A stretch of DNA of 64,000 bases from Sphaerobacter thermophilus DSM 20745 (GTDB lineage Bacteria > Chloroflexota > Chloroflexia > Thermomicrobiales > Thermomicrobiaceae). The notes beneath the pieces are model-generated. The model saw nothing but the letters and a program-made list of their open reading frames with translations. It did not search any database and was not told the DNA's origin. Positions 1 to 9,772 of this stretch are shown piece by piece (position 1 is the stretch's first letter; every line of letters begins with the position of its first letter). A program made the translations under genes and the position numbers. The DNA lies in NCBI RefSeq assembly GCF_000024985.1, contig NC_013524.1, positions 1 through 64,000 of the forward strand. The letters are read 5' to 3'.

Positions 1-14
1 ATTATCCGGGGGTC

Positions 15-43
15 TTTACATAGGGGTAGGGACCCTGTAGACT
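15..43 (+). promoter_or_regulatory. Predicted sigma70 promoter of parA
   Basis: TTTACA at 15-20 and TAGACT at 38-43 are separated by 17 bases, placing a start near base 50 and a leader of about 28 bases before the GTG of parA. A GGGTC/GACCC inverted repeat (10-14 and 31-35) lies over the spacer and could be an operator; that is inference. Confidence 0.6.
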
Positions 44-77
44 TCATCAATTAACTTGGGCGCGAGCGGAGAGCGGT

Positions 78-905
78 GTGTCGCGGGTCCTGGCTCTAGC
101 GAATCAGAAAGGCGGCGTCGGCAAGACGACGACGGCAGTCAACGTCTCAGCCGATCTTGCGCGCCGCGGCCGGCGAATTCTCCTCATCGACCTTGATCCT
201 CAGGGCAACGCTACCAGCAGCCTGGGCGTCGACAAGCACGGGGTCGAGCGCTCCAGCTACGACGTGCTGATCGAGGGCCAGCCGGTGGTCGAGTGCCTGC
301 TCGAAGCCGTCCGCCCGCGGCTGGATCTGCTCGCGGCCAACGCCAGCCTGGCCGGGGCTGAGGTCGAGCTGGTCGGGGTGCGCAACCGAGAGTTCCGCCT
401 GCGGGAAGCGCTGGCGGAACCGCGCGCGGTCTACGATGCCATCGTGATTGACTGCCCGCCGTCGCTTGGCCTGCTGACGGTCAATGCCTTGACGGCCGCC
501 GACGAGGTCATCATCCCCATCCAGTGTGAGTACCTGGCGCTTGAGGGTCTGATGCAGCTCATCAACACGATCGACCTGGTCAAGCGGCGGTTGAACCCGT
601 CGCTCGACATCCTGGGCGTGGTGATGACGATGTACGACGCGCGTACGCGCCTGTCGGCGCAGGTCGTGCACGATGTCCAGCGCTTCTTCCCGACTCGGAT
701 GTTCCGGTCGGTGATCCCGCGCACGGTGCGACTGGCGGAAGCGCCCAGTTTTGGCCAGACGATCTTCGAGTACGACGCTGCGTCTCGCGCCGCGGCGGCC
801 TATACCTTCCTTGGCGGCGAGGTGGCGGCCCGGCTCGGGCTGGCGAGCGACGAGAGTGACAAAGAGGTGGGCGCGGCGGCTGCGCGCGGGGAGGCGACGC
901 CGTGA
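78..905 (+). CDS. parA: ParA/Soj family chromosome-partitioning ATPase
   Basis: Walker-type ATPase of the ParA/MinD family, 275 residues. The deviant Walker A motif KGGVGKTTT lies at residues 10-18, Walker A' (LLIDLDPQGN) near residues 35-44 and the DCPPSLGLLTVNAL switch segment near 123-136, all typical of Soj proteins that work with ParB on parS sites. The start is a GTG preceded by a purine-rich GCGGAGAG. No parB is visible next to it; guaB follows after 130 bases, which is not the usual parAB order, so parB must be elsewhere or upstream of the window. The Ala-rich C-terminal tail is weakly conserved. Family assignment is secure; the role in segregation is from family knowledge. Confidence 0.93.
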   Translation: MSRVLALANQKGGVGKTTTAVNVSADLARRGRRILLIDLDPQGNATSSLGVDKHGVERSSYDVLIEGQPVVECLLEAVRPRLDLLAANASLAGAEVELVGVRNREFRLREALAEPRAVYDAIVIDCPPSLGLLTVNALTAADEVIIPIQCEYLALEGLMQLINTIDLVKRRLNPSLDILGVVMTMYDARTRLSAQVVHDVQRFFPTRMFRSVIPRTVRLAEAPSFGQTIFEYDAASRAAAAYTFLGGEVAARLGLASDESDKEVGAAAARGEATP

Positions 906-909
906 GGCG

Positions 910-1020
910 CTCGACGTGTTGCGTACTGCGTGTTGCGTACTCCGTCTGGTGTGATCCGTGACCAGGAACGTCTAGCGCTTGATACGCAGTACGTCGTACG
1001 CGATACGCAAGGCGAAGCAC
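910..1020. repeat. TTGCGTA/CGTAC-rich inverted repeat between parA and guaB
   Basis: Short units such as TTGCGTACTGCGT are repeated on the left and appear inverted on the right (ACGCAGTAC, GATACGCAA). The same style of degenerate CGT-containing units flanks the GC-rich repeat cores at about 15234-15350 and 55193-55325, so this looks like another member of one dispersed family. Confidence 0.55.
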
Positions 1021-1032
1021 GCAAGGGAGTGA

Positions 1033-2571
<1,539 letters not shown>

Positions 2572-2598
2572 CGCGACGCACCAGTTTCCGTGCACCGA

Positions 2599-2631
2599 CC
2601 CCCGCTCCCGGTACGGGAGCGGGGGTTTTTT
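2599..2631 (+). terminator. Rho-independent terminator of guaB
   Basis: A perfect 12-bp stem (2599-2610 with 2614-2625) with a GTA loop is followed directly by six Ts (2626-2631). It is the only hairpin in the window with a classical T tract. Confidence 0.92.
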
Positions 2632-2710
2632 CATGCGAGGCGGTCTCCCGGGTTAGCGCCGCCACGTGCAGGCACGCTACCGCAGCATGATGGCGTCCGC
2701 GGCCATTACC

Positions 2711-2739
2711 TTGACACGAATAGGCTCACGTTCTATATA
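2711..2739 (+). promoter_or_regulatory. Consensus sigma70 promoter before the glycosyltransferase leader
   Basis: TTGACA at 2711-2716 and TATATA at 2734-2739 are separated by exactly 17 bases. The predicted start is near 2747, about 340 bases before the next gene. This is the closest match to consensus in the window. Confidence 0.75.
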
Positions 2740-2746
2740 TCATTAC

Positions 2747-3089
2747 GGGCGCGATCCTCGAAGTCGTCATGAGGGAAGAACCCCGCTTCCCTCTGATTCA
2801 GAGGGTCTGCCTCTGTGCGTCCGGCCGCATGTTCCTGTGCCTCTCAGGCACGGGATGTGCATAGAAACGGGCGGACGGCAGGGAGGGACAAACTCCCCGG
2901 AGTGGGGGAGGGTGACTCATTCGGTAGACCAGGGGCGCACAACGATTGATTCTCCTGCCCGGTGGCGCGGGTTTGCCGTGCTGGCACCGTAATTCGGTGC
3001 GCGCCACGGGCGATTCTGGGCGCCCGCCCGCGGGCGGGTGCTGAGTCCTTTGTGCACCCCGTGCGGTCGTGGGAGAAGGGATCAGTGCG
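2747..3089 (+). ncRNA. Long structured leader or independent small RNA, family not recognised
   Basis: The predicted transcript from 2747 has a near-continuous rod: CCCTCT/AGAGGG hairpin near 2790-2805, then CTCTG (about 2811) pairing with CAGGG, CGTCCG with CGGACG, and a long apical hairpin GCATGTTCCTGTGCC against GGCACGGGATGTGC. A GCACCG/CGGTGC hairpin and a GC-rich CCCGCCCGCGGGCGGG palindrome lie nearer the gene. No good reading frame with a ribosome binding site exists here. I could not match it to FMN, TPP, SAM, cobalamin, glycine, RNase P, tmRNA or SRP RNA by eye. It may be a riboswitch-like leader of the glycosyltransferase or a free-standing RNA such as a 6S-like RNA. Confidence 0.4.
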
Positions 3090-4259
3090 ATGCGAATCGC
3101 GCAAGTCGCACCGCTGTACGAGCGCGTGCCGCCGCGGTTGTATGGCGGGACGGAGCGCGTCGTGTACGCGCTGACGGAAGAACTCGTGCGGCGGGGGCAC
3201 GATGTCACGTTGTTCGCGACGGCGGACTCAATCACCTCAGCTCGGCTGGCGCCGATGGCGGAGGCCGGGATCCGGCTCGCGGGAATCAAAGAACCGCTGC
3301 CGCTGCACGTGGCGATGCTCGAAGAGGTCTATGCCCAGGCCGACCAGTTCGACATCATCCACTCCCACGTTGACGTGTTGGGCTTCCCCTTCGCGCGCGC
3401 GTCGGCGGTTCCGACGGTGTCCACCATGCATGGTCGGCTCGACCTGCCGGAATACCGGCGGGTCTTGTCCCGCTTCTCCGAGCAGCGTCTCGTCAGTATC
3501 AGCCACAGCCAGCGGAAGCCGGTGCGCGATCTGCCGCTGAACTGGGTTGGGACGGTCTACAACGGCATCCGGCTGGAGCACTTCCCCTTCCGCGATGAGC
3601 CGGAAGACCCGCCCTATCTCGTCTTCCTCGGGCGGATCTCGCCGGAGAAGGGGCCGATCGAGGCGGTGAAGGTGGCACGCGCGGTGGGCTTGCCGCTCAA
3701 GGTGGCGGCCAAGATCGATCCGGCCGATGCCGATTGGGCCGATGAGCATTTCCTGCCGATCCTCGAGGGCGGGGGCGTGGAGTTCCTGGGCGAGGTGGAC
3801 GAGCCGACCAAGGCGGCCTTGCTCGGTGGGGCCCTGGCCACATTGTTCCCGATTCAGTGGCCGGAGCCGTTCGGAATCGTCATGACCGAGTCTCTGGCGT
3901 GTGGCACGCCGGTCATCGCGCTGCGTGGCGGATCGGTGGAAGAGGTCCTGGTCGATGGTGTCACCGGCTTCATCTGCGACTCGCTGGAGGAGATGGCCGA
4001 GGCCGTCTCGCAGGTGGAGCGGATCGACCGTCGGGCCTGCCGCGCGCATGTCGAGGCGAAGTTCTCGGCGGCCGCGATGACCGACGGCTACGAGGCGATC
4101 TACGAGCGCGTGCTCGCGACCGAAGTCGCTGCGCGACCGGCCCTCACCATCCTGCCCCAGCAGCAGGGCGGAGCGGCTGATCGGGTGGTGCCATTGGCGG
4201 CCAAGCAGGACCTGGTGATGCCGAAGGTCGAGGAGCAGGCGGTGCCGGTCGGCGAGTAG
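3090..4259 (+). CDS. GT4-type glycosyltransferase
   Basis: Glycosyltransferase of the GT-B fold, family 4, 389 residues, predicted cytosolic or membrane-associated. The N-terminal acceptor half shows MRIAQVAPLYERVPPRLYGG and GGTERVVYALTEELVRRGH, typical of this family. The donor half has YLVFLGRISPEKGP and the EPFGIVMTESLACGTPVIA signature (E-x7-E) that binds the nucleotide sugar. The ATG at 3090 is preferred over an upstream in-frame ATG because GGGAGAAGGG sits just before it. It is a single gene behind a long structured leader. Acceptor and sugar cannot be told from sequence; trehalose, glycolipid or capsule synthesis are all possible. Confidence 0.88.
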   Translation: MRIAQVAPLYERVPPRLYGGTERVVYALTEELVRRGHDVTLFATADSITSARLAPMAEAGIRLAGIKEPLPLHVAMLEEVYAQADQFDIIHSHVDVLGFPFARASAVPTVSTMHGRLDLPEYRRVLSRFSEQRLVSISHSQRKPVRDLPLNWVGTVYNGIRLEHFPFRDEPEDPPYLVFLGRISPEKGPIEAVKVARAVGLPLKVAAKIDPADADWADEHFLPILEGGGVEFLGEVDEPTKAALLGGALATLFPIQWPEPFGIVMTESLACGTPVIALRGGSVEEVLVDGVTGFICDSLEEMAEAVSQVERIDRRACRAHVEAKFSAAAMTDGYEAIYERVLATEVAARPALTILPQQQGGAADRVVPLAAKQDLVMPKVEEQAVPVGE

Positions 4260-4282
4260 CGGCGGCAATGGGGCCAGGCGGC

Positions 4283-4310
4283 TTGACATCCCGCAAATCG
4301 ACGCTACACT
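4283..4310 (+). promoter_or_regulatory. Predicted sigma70 promoter of the amide cluster
   Basis: TTGACA (4283-4288), 16-base spacer, TACACT (4305-4310). The start would be near 4317, some 85 bases before the FmdB-like gene. Confidence 0.65.
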
Positions 4311-4400
4311 GGGTAGTATCACCACCTATCGGCGGAGAATGGACGATCCGCGCACCGTTCACCACCTTGCGCGGCTTCCAGCGAATACGAGGTGCGTCCC

Positions 4401-4670
4401 ATGCCACTCTATGCCTTCCGCTGCGACACCTGCGGCCCCTTCGATGTCCGCCGCCCCTTTGCCCAGGCACAGGAACCGGCACTCTGCCCGGTGTGTTCAG
4501 TGCCGGGGCAGCGCGTCCTGACTCCACCCGGGCTCTACCGGACCTCGCCGGGCTTGCGTCAGGCTCTGACGTTGGAAGAGCGCAGCGCGCATGAGCCGGA
4601 GGTCGTCACCCGACCACCCGGCGGGTTCCCAGGTCGTCCGTTTCACGTCCATGGCAATCACGTGCACTAG
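4401..4670 (+). CDS. fmdB: FmdB-family zinc ribbon protein
   Basis: Small protein (89 residues) opening with MPLYAFRCDTCG, the hallmark of the FmdB/CxxC putative regulatory family. Two CxxC pairs (C8/C11 and C29/C32) should bind one zinc ion. FmdB was named for its position beside formamidase genes, and here too a formamidase gene follows, which supports a regulatory or accessory role in amide use; no biochemical role is established. The His-rich end (HVHGNHVH) is unusual and could add metal binding. The ATG at 4401 fixes the start at the conserved MPLYAF. The stop codon lies inside a large palindrome described separately. Confidence 0.85.
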   Translation: MPLYAFRCDTCGPFDVRRPFAQAQEPALCPVCSVPGQRVLTPPGLYRTSPGLRQALTLEERSAHEPEVVTRPPGGFPGRPFHVHGNHVH

Positions 4671-4712
4671 AGACTGCATCGCACCCCGATCGGGGTGCGA
4701 TGCAGTCTCTAG
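4667..4712. repeat. Perfect 46-bp palindrome overlapping the fmdB stop codon
   Basis: Two 23-base arms with no spacer (centre CCCCGA/TCGGGG, ends CTAG) are exactly complementary. It could form a very stable RNA hairpin after fmdB or a DNA cruciform. There is no T tract after it (GACATCG), so it is not a standard terminator; it may limit read-through, protect the fmdB mRNA end, or be a protein-binding site. Confidence 0.9.
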
Positions 4713-4859
4713 ACATCGCGCAGCGCGCCGTGCGGGCGCTGACGAAGCGGACTAGCCGACATGACGTATCAGAGGGGAGGGAGAGAACGGCCGCCGCGTC
4801 GCTCACCGTGCATGTAGTGGAGGCGTCCGTGTGACGCATTCCCGAGAGGAGACGCAGTC

Positions 4860-6110
4860 ATGCCACCCGAGGTCGTCTTCAAGATTGATCAGACCAAGTC
4901 GATGCGCGATCAGGACGTTCCGGGACACAACCGCTGGCACCCGGACATCCCCGCCGTCGCATCAGTGAAGCCGGGCCAGGATTTCCGGGTCGAGTGTCGC
5001 GAGTGGACCGACGGTCAGATCGGCAACAACGACAGCGCCGCCGACGTGCGGGATGCCAAGCTGAACGTGGCGCACATGCTCAGCGGGCCGATCGAGATCG
5101 AAGGGGCCGAACCGGGTGACTTGCTGGTCGTCGATATCCTCGACATCGGTCCGATTCAGACTGAAACGACGGGACCCGCGCCGGGCCAGGGCTGGGGCTA
5201 CACCGGGATCTTCGCCAAGCACAATGGCGGCGGTTTCCTCACTGACCACTTCCCCGATGCCTACAAAGCGATCTGGGACTTCCACGGGATCTACGCGACG
5301 TCGCGTCATATCCCCGGCGTACGCTTCGCCGGGATCACGCACCCGGGCCTCTTCGGCACCGCTCCCTCGCACGAGTTGCTGGCGGAGTGGAACCGGCGCG
5401 AGCGGGCGTTGATCGAGAAGGACCCGAACCGCGTGCCGCCCCTGGCGCTACCGCCGGAGCCGGACGGTGTGCTGGCCGGCAAACTGACAGGGCCGGAGCT
5501 CGAGCGGATCGGGCGTGAGGGTGCGCGCACGGTGCCGGCGCGCGAGAACGGCGGCAACCACGACATCAAGAACTTCACCCGCGGCGCCCGCGTCTACTAC
5601 CCCGTCTTCGTGCCAGGCGCCAAGCTCTCCGGTGGCGACCTGCACTTCTCGCAGGGTGACGGGGAGATCACCTTCTGCGGCGCGATCGAGATGGGTGGCT
5701 TCATCGACTTCGGAGTCGACCTGATCAAGGACGGCATGAACAAGTACGGCATCACCACGAACCCGGTCTTCATCCCGGGCCCGGTGGAGCCGCGGTACTC
5801 GACCTTCCTCTCGTTCATCGGCTTCTCGGTAGATGAGCACAGCGGCGAGAACCTCTACATCGACGCCACTGTTGCCTACCGGCGGGCCTGCCTGAACGCC
5901 ATCGAGTACCTGAAGAAGTTCGGCTACTCGGGCGAGCAAGCGTACCTGCTGCTGGGTGCCGCGCCGATCGAGGGGCGGATCAGCGGGGTCGTCGATATCC
6001 CGAACGCCTGCTGCTCACTCTACCTGCCGGTCGAGATCTTCGAGTTCGACATCCGACCGAACGCGCAGGGGCCGACCATGGCCAACCGCGGCTCCGCCGC
6101 GCGCACCTAG
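4860..6110 (+). CDS. fmdA: Formamidase/acetamidase family amidohydrolase
   Basis: Member of the FmdA/AmdA family that hydrolyses formamide or acetamide to ammonia and the acid; 416 residues, the usual formamidase length. Recognisable family blocks are GHNRWHPDIP near residue 22, WTDGQIGNNDSAADV, GPIEIEGAEPGDLL, NGGNHDIKNFTRGARVYYPVFV and LHFSQGDGEITFCGAIEM. The ATG has GAGAGGAGA upstream. The zinc ribbon fmdB lies before it and an amide/urea channel gene after it, so the three probably form an amide-uptake and hydrolysis unit. A second, shorter paralogue is at 29694. This copy, with the longer loops, is the better formamidase match; substrate is inferred. Confidence 0.9.
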   Translation: MPPEVVFKIDQTKSMRDQDVPGHNRWHPDIPAVASVKPGQDFRVECREWTDGQIGNNDSAADVRDAKLNVAHMLSGPIEIEGAEPGDLLVVDILDIGPIQTETTGPAPGQGWGYTGIFAKHNGGGFLTDHFPDAYKAIWDFHGIYATSRHIPGVRFAGITHPGLFGTAPSHELLAEWNRRERALIEKDPNRVPPLALPPEPDGVLAGKLTGPELERIGREGARTVPARENGGNHDIKNFTRGARVYYPVFVPGAKLSGGDLHFSQGDGEITFCGAIEMGGFIDFGVDLIKDGMNKYGITTNPVFIPGPVEPRYSTFLSFIGFSVDEHSGENLYIDATVAYRRACLNAIEYLKKFGYSGEQAYLLLGAAPIEGRISGVVDIPNACCSLYLPVEIFEFDIRPNAQGPTMANRGSAART

Positions 6111-6124
6111 CCTCGGAGCCGAAC

Positions 6125-6154
6125 GGCGCGACCCCGGTTCGCTGGGGTCGCGCC
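6125..6154 (+). terminator. GC-rich hairpin after fmdA, no T tract
   Basis: An 11-bp perfect stem (6125-6135 with 6144-6154) and an 8-base loop follow the fmdA stop codon. Without a T run it may act as partial terminator or mRNA stabiliser between fmdA and the channel gene. Confidence 0.5.
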
Positions 6155-6216
6155 CGTACCCCGTCTCTATACTCGGGCAATCCGTGACTGCTGCCACGGG
6201 AAGTGTGAGCAGGCCG

Positions 6217-6732
6217 ATGATCGCGTTGATTCTTCTCTGGGTGGGAGCCGTTCTGTTCCTCAACGGGCTCTGGCTCCTCGGCCGGATTGGTGACCGCGAG
6301 ATCGCGGTGATCAACTTCTTCGTCGGCGGCGTGACGCTGCTGGCGGCGCTGGTCAGCGCGTTCCGCGGCGGGGCGACCTTCGACGACATCGGGTTCGGCG
6401 CGCTGGTCCTCCTGTTCTCGTTCACCTACATCTGGATAGGGATAAATCGCTTCCTCCAGACTGATGGGCGAGGTCTCGGCTGGTACAGCCTGTTCGTGGC
6501 CATCACGGCACTCCCGATCAGCATCGAGCTGCTGCGGGGTGCAACCACCACCTGGGACTACTGGCTGGGGCTGAACTGGCTCGCCTGGGCCGTCCTGTGG
6601 TTCCTCTACTGGGCACTCCTGGTGCCCAAGCGGGTCGGGGTCCAACTCGTTGGCGTGCTGACGCTGGCCGTCGGGATCGCCACCGCCTGGCTGCCGGCCT
6701 ACCTGCTGCTGCGCGGCTACATGGCGCTGTAG
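6217..6732 (+). CDS. AmiS/UreI family amide or urea channel
   Basis: Integral membrane protein of about 171 residues with six predicted helices, starting LILLWVGAVLFLNGLWLLG and containing INFFVGGVTLL and LLFSFTYIWIGINRF, features of the AmiS/UreI family of six-helix amide or proton-gated urea channels. It follows the formamidase and its hairpin by about 60 bases, so it likely lets short amides or urea enter for fmdA. The start could be the GTG at 6205 or the ATG at 6217; the ATG is chosen because the first helix begins directly after it and the GTG is too close to the GGGAAG motif. Transported substrate is inferred from context. Confidence 0.85.
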   Translation: MIALILLWVGAVLFLNGLWLLGRIGDREIAVINFFVGGVTLLAALVSAFRGGATFDDIGFGALVLLFSFTYIWIGINRFLQTDGRGLGWYSLFVAITALPISIELLRGATTTWDYWLGLNWLAWAVLWFLYWALLVPKRVGVQLVGVLTLAVGIATAWLPAYLLLRGYMAL

Positions 6733-6940
6733 GGCGTCGGGAGCGCGGGCATCGCACGGAGTCGGTGAGGCTCCGTCGGCCCTGACTGGCGGATGAGCAT
6801 CGCCACTCAGGAGAGGGCACGGATCGTCACGCGGGGTGTCACCCCGAAGGTTTCAATGCGGTGACCCTGACCGGACGGGAGCACGCCGCGTCCGCAGCGG
6901 TAGCCCAGTCCGCGAGCGGGTTGGTGTCCGCCGAGATCGC

Positions 6941-6978
6941 CCCGACCGTCATGCGTTCGGTGGCGCATGACGGTCGGG
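6941..6978. terminator. Strong hairpin between convergent units
   Basis: Fifteen-bp perfect arms (6941-6955 and 6964-6978) and an 8-base loop lie between the plus-strand channel gene and the minus-strand small membrane protein gene. It could end transcription from both sides, though neither side has a T run. The rest of 6733-7029 shows nothing gene-like. Confidence 0.45.
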
Positions 6979-7029
6979 TGAGGTTATCTGCAACGGCTCA
7001 ACCGTCGGACTTCGGCATCGTGCTCAGCG

Positions 7030-7209
7030 TCATGGTCTCCTTGATCGGCGGTCGATCAAGGTAAACGCGACCACCAGTGCGATCACGACAAGCAGAAGGC
7101 CGATCTCGAGTTCCATCGACCCAATCGCCCCAATGGCTGGTCCCAGCAGCAAGAGGAGCGCGAACGCGGTCGCCAGGATCAGAATCGTGACTCCGATCTT
7201 CGCCAGCAC
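7030..7209 (-). CDS. Small two-helix membrane protein, unknown
   Basis: A 59-residue reading frame with a GTG start (7209-7207) preceded by GAAGGGAGCC at good spacing. It begins MLAKIGVTILILATAF and holds two hydrophobic segments, residues about 5-27 and 35-52, ending in a basic tail DRRSRRP. It lies 64 bases downstream of the FtsX-like permease on the same strand and is followed by the 6941-6978 hairpin, so it may be the last gene of that operon. No family is recognised. An accessory or immunity role for the ABC cassette is possible but is only inference. Confidence 0.6.
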   Translation of the reverse strand: MLAKIGVTILILATAFALLLLLGPAIGAIGSMELEIGLLLVVIALVVAFTLIDRRSRRP

Positions 7210-7273
7210 CCGTCAGGCTCCCTTCGACGAATGGCGGGGCCAGTCATCCCCGCCGATTGCTCGCTCTGCCCCC

Positions 7274-9772
7274 TCACAGCGCGACGCGATCCGACGCGCG
7301 GATCTGGCGGCAGGAGAGGACGGTGGCGAGCAGCACGGCGAGGTAGAAGGCGGCGATCACCACGCCGATGACTCGCCAGGGGATGCTGAGCACGAAGTTG
7401 GGCATGACCATGGCCGTGACCACGACCGGGGGGATCGCCAGCGCCAGGACGACGACGGTGCTCACGGCGACGAAGAACGTGTTCTGGGCAAGGACGACCT
7501 GCTGCGCCCAGGTCGGCGTCAGCCCGATCGCGATCAGCGTACCCAGGTAGCGCCGCAGCGTCAGCACCTGGGCGCGTGCCACTGCGACGGCGCAGAGCAG
7601 CACGACGAGCATGAGCCCGGCGGCGGCAGTGAAGTATGCCCGTGGCACGAAGGGGTTGACCGTCTCGTAGAGGACAACCTGACGCGGGTCCAGTCCCGCG
7701 TCGAGAACCGCCCGCCGCGCGGCCCGCGCGTCGGCGTCTGAGACATCGGTGAACACGATCCCACCGTCCATGATCGGTAGGCCGAGCCGCTCCGCGGTCG
7801 CGGTTAGCAGGACGCCGTTGGTGCTCATCCGCCAGGCAGGATGGAGGCTCGCCGCGACCGCGGGGAGGCGCACCTCTTCCGCTCCCACTGCCGTGGGTGT
7901 GACGAGCACGCGCTCGCGGCCCTCGCGGTCGTCCCATGCGAGCATGCCGCCGTCAACAAGTACTGTCTGCTCCGTCTCGGTCAGGGGGCGCCCGATGAGC
8001 CGGCTGACGTCGTCCAACGTGTCGAGCGCGAGTACCGCGCCGAGACCGCTGCCATCGACCGCTACTGGCCCGTGCTCTCCCCATAGATAGCGGATCTGCA
8101 CGGTCGGGCGCGATACCCCGAGTTGTTCCCGCACCACCGCGAGTACCTCAGGCGTTGGGGCTTGGAACTTTCCACCAGTCTCGCTCACCAGGACCTGGTG
8201 AGGGGCGACATCCGGAGCGAGTCCTTCCTGGCCGGTCTTAATCATGGCGTCGAAGAGGATGACATACCCCAGTGGGAGACCGAGCACGGCGGCCAGCGCA
8301 GCGACCGCGATCGTAGTGCGGCTGCGGTTATGCACGAGCTGCTGGCGGGCTAGACGCAGACGCGGGCCTGTGTTCGGAAGCAGACGCATTGCCTGGTCGA
8401 CGACCTCGGGGACTAAGAGGAGGACTCCGACGGCGATAGTACCAGCGAGGACCATGGGGTCGGCGGCGGTGTCCACGTGAGGCGTCTGCAGGATCGCGGC
8501 GCAAGCGGCGAGCGTCGCCGCACCGTGCCGGGCGTGCTCTCCATAGCGTCGGGCCCGCGACGCTGAGGGGCGCGCGGTCGGTGCTTCCGGTACGGACGAT
8601 GGCTGCCGGTTGACCACGGCGAACCGGATCCACACAGTGCCGACAAGACATGCAGCGGCGGCGGATATACCGAGCCTGAGTATCGGATCGAGCAGGCTGG
8701 GGAAGGGACTGAGCGGCTGTGCCCACAGGTGAAAGCGTGATAAGACGCCGCGGGCGATGAGCCCAATTACCGCACCCACTGCCACGCCGGCTGCAAGCGA
8801 CGCCATGAGCCATCCGGTCACTGCTATGCCGATAGCTTTCGCCGCACGGCCGGGTGGCAGCCCAAGGGCCACGAGCAGGGTGCCGCTCCGGTGGAGCCGT
8901 CGCTGGCTGAGTCCAAAGGTCGCCAGCGATGCCAAGAAGGGGAGCAGCAGAGCCGGGATCCCGTAACTCGCTGGAATCCGCTCAATCCAGGGAGTCCGCC
9001 GTGTGCGACTGACGTCCGATCGATCCTGGGTTGTCGCCGCGACAGCGAGAGCCACGTCATCTCTCGGCTGACCGAGCTCGCGGGAGAGGAAGTCGCTCAC
9101 CGCGTCGATGACCGACTGGCGTTGGCTTCCCTCCCAAAAGAGAGTCAACATTGCGCTAATGGATGGGAAGTTGCGGAGAGCTGCCTCCCCGATGCTGGCG
9201 AAGGTGCCCGGTGCCGCCAGGATCGCGTGGTAGTCGCCGTAGCGGTCGTCAACGATGCCAACCACGGTGAACCGCTCATGCCCGGCGAGCACGGCAAGTT
9301 CTTCGCAGAGCTCTGCGAGCGATCCGTTCGAGGTATGAGCCACGACGACCTCACCGGGCTGCTCGGGCCAACGACCGCGGAGGAGGACATACCGGTTGGG
9401 GAATGGACTGCGTTCCCAGTCGGCCTCGGTGAACCACGTGGTTGGTGGGTCAACCTGAGCTGGCTCCACGTCTACCGAGGTCACCGTGACCATCGGTGCG
9501 GTCGCACCACCTGCGAGTGCCGTCGCCTCAATCTCGGCTGCGATCGAGGCGTTCTTGGGGGTCAGGGTTAGTGTATTGCCCAGATACGACCGAAAGGCGA
9601 AGCGCCCCATTTCCCGCTCCACGATCTGGTCGCCGGAGAGGGTGAGCGCACTCATCCCGATGAAGAGCGCGACCACGGTGGCACTGACCGCCGCCATTAA
9701 CCAGGTGGAGGTCGCCAAAGAGCGGCTGCGCATGAACCGGCGTCCGACGCGCAGGGTGGCCACGCCTCTCAT
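7274..9772 (-). CDS. FtsX/MacB-like ABC transporter permease
   Basis: Membrane permease of 832 residues with duplicated FtsX-type architecture. One helix lies near the N-terminus (about 23-45), then a large extracytoplasmic domain, a block of helices around 270-385, a second half starting with LARQQLVHNRSRTTIAVAALAAVLG, another external domain, and three C-terminal helices. Its ATG overlaps the stop of the ATPase gene as ATGA (9769-9772), so the two are translationally coupled and form one exporter or mechanotransmitting complex. Upstream in the same operon is a secreted cysteine-containing protein. The order secreted protein, ATPase, large FtsX-like protein resembles lactococcin-972-type bacteriocin loci, but sequence identity to those membrane proteins was not testable. 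Confidence 0.85.
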   Translation of the reverse strand: MRGVATLRVGRRFMRSRSLATSTWLMAAVSATVVALFIGMSALTLSGDQIVEREMGRFAFRSYLGNTLTLTPKNASIAAEIEATALAGGATAPMVTVTSVDVEPAQVDPPTTWFTEADWERSPFPNRYVLLRGRWPEQPGEVVVAHTSNGSLAELCEELAVLAGHERFTVVGIVDDRYGDYHAILAAPGTFASIGEAALRNFPSISAMLTLFWEGSQRQSVIDAVSDFLSRELGQPRDDVALAVAATTQDRSDVSRTRRTPWIERIPASYGIPALLLPFLASLATFGLSQRRLHRSGTLLVALGLPPGRAAKAIGIAVTGWLMASLAAGVAVGAVIGLIARGVLSRFHLWAQPLSPFPSLLDPILRLGISAAAACLVGTVWIRFAVVNRQPSSVPEAPTARPSASRARRYGEHARHGAATLAACAAILQTPHVDTAADPMVLAGTIAVGVLLLVPEVVDQAMRLLPNTGPRLRLARQQLVHNRSRTTIAVAALAAVLGLPLGYVILFDAMIKTGQEGLAPDVAPHQVLVSETGGKFQAPTPEVLAVVREQLGVSRPTVQIRYLWGEHGPVAVDGSGLGAVLALDTLDDVSRLIGRPLTETEQTVLVDGGMLAWDDREGRERVLVTPTAVGAEEVRLPAVAASLHPAWRMSTNGVLLTATAERLGLPIMDGGIVFTDVSDADARAARRAVLDAGLDPRQVVLYETVNPFVPRAYFTAAAGLMLVVLLCAVAVARAQVLTLRRYLGTLIAIGLTPTWAQQVVLAQNTFFVAVSTVVVLALAIPPVVVTAMVMPNFVLSIPWRVIGVVIAAFYLAVLLATVLSCRQIRASDRVAL

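Noticed and set aside
2747-3089. FMN, TPP or other known riboswitch
   Set aside because: The ending GGGAGAAGG briefly suggested an FMN element, but the conserved core blocks are absent.
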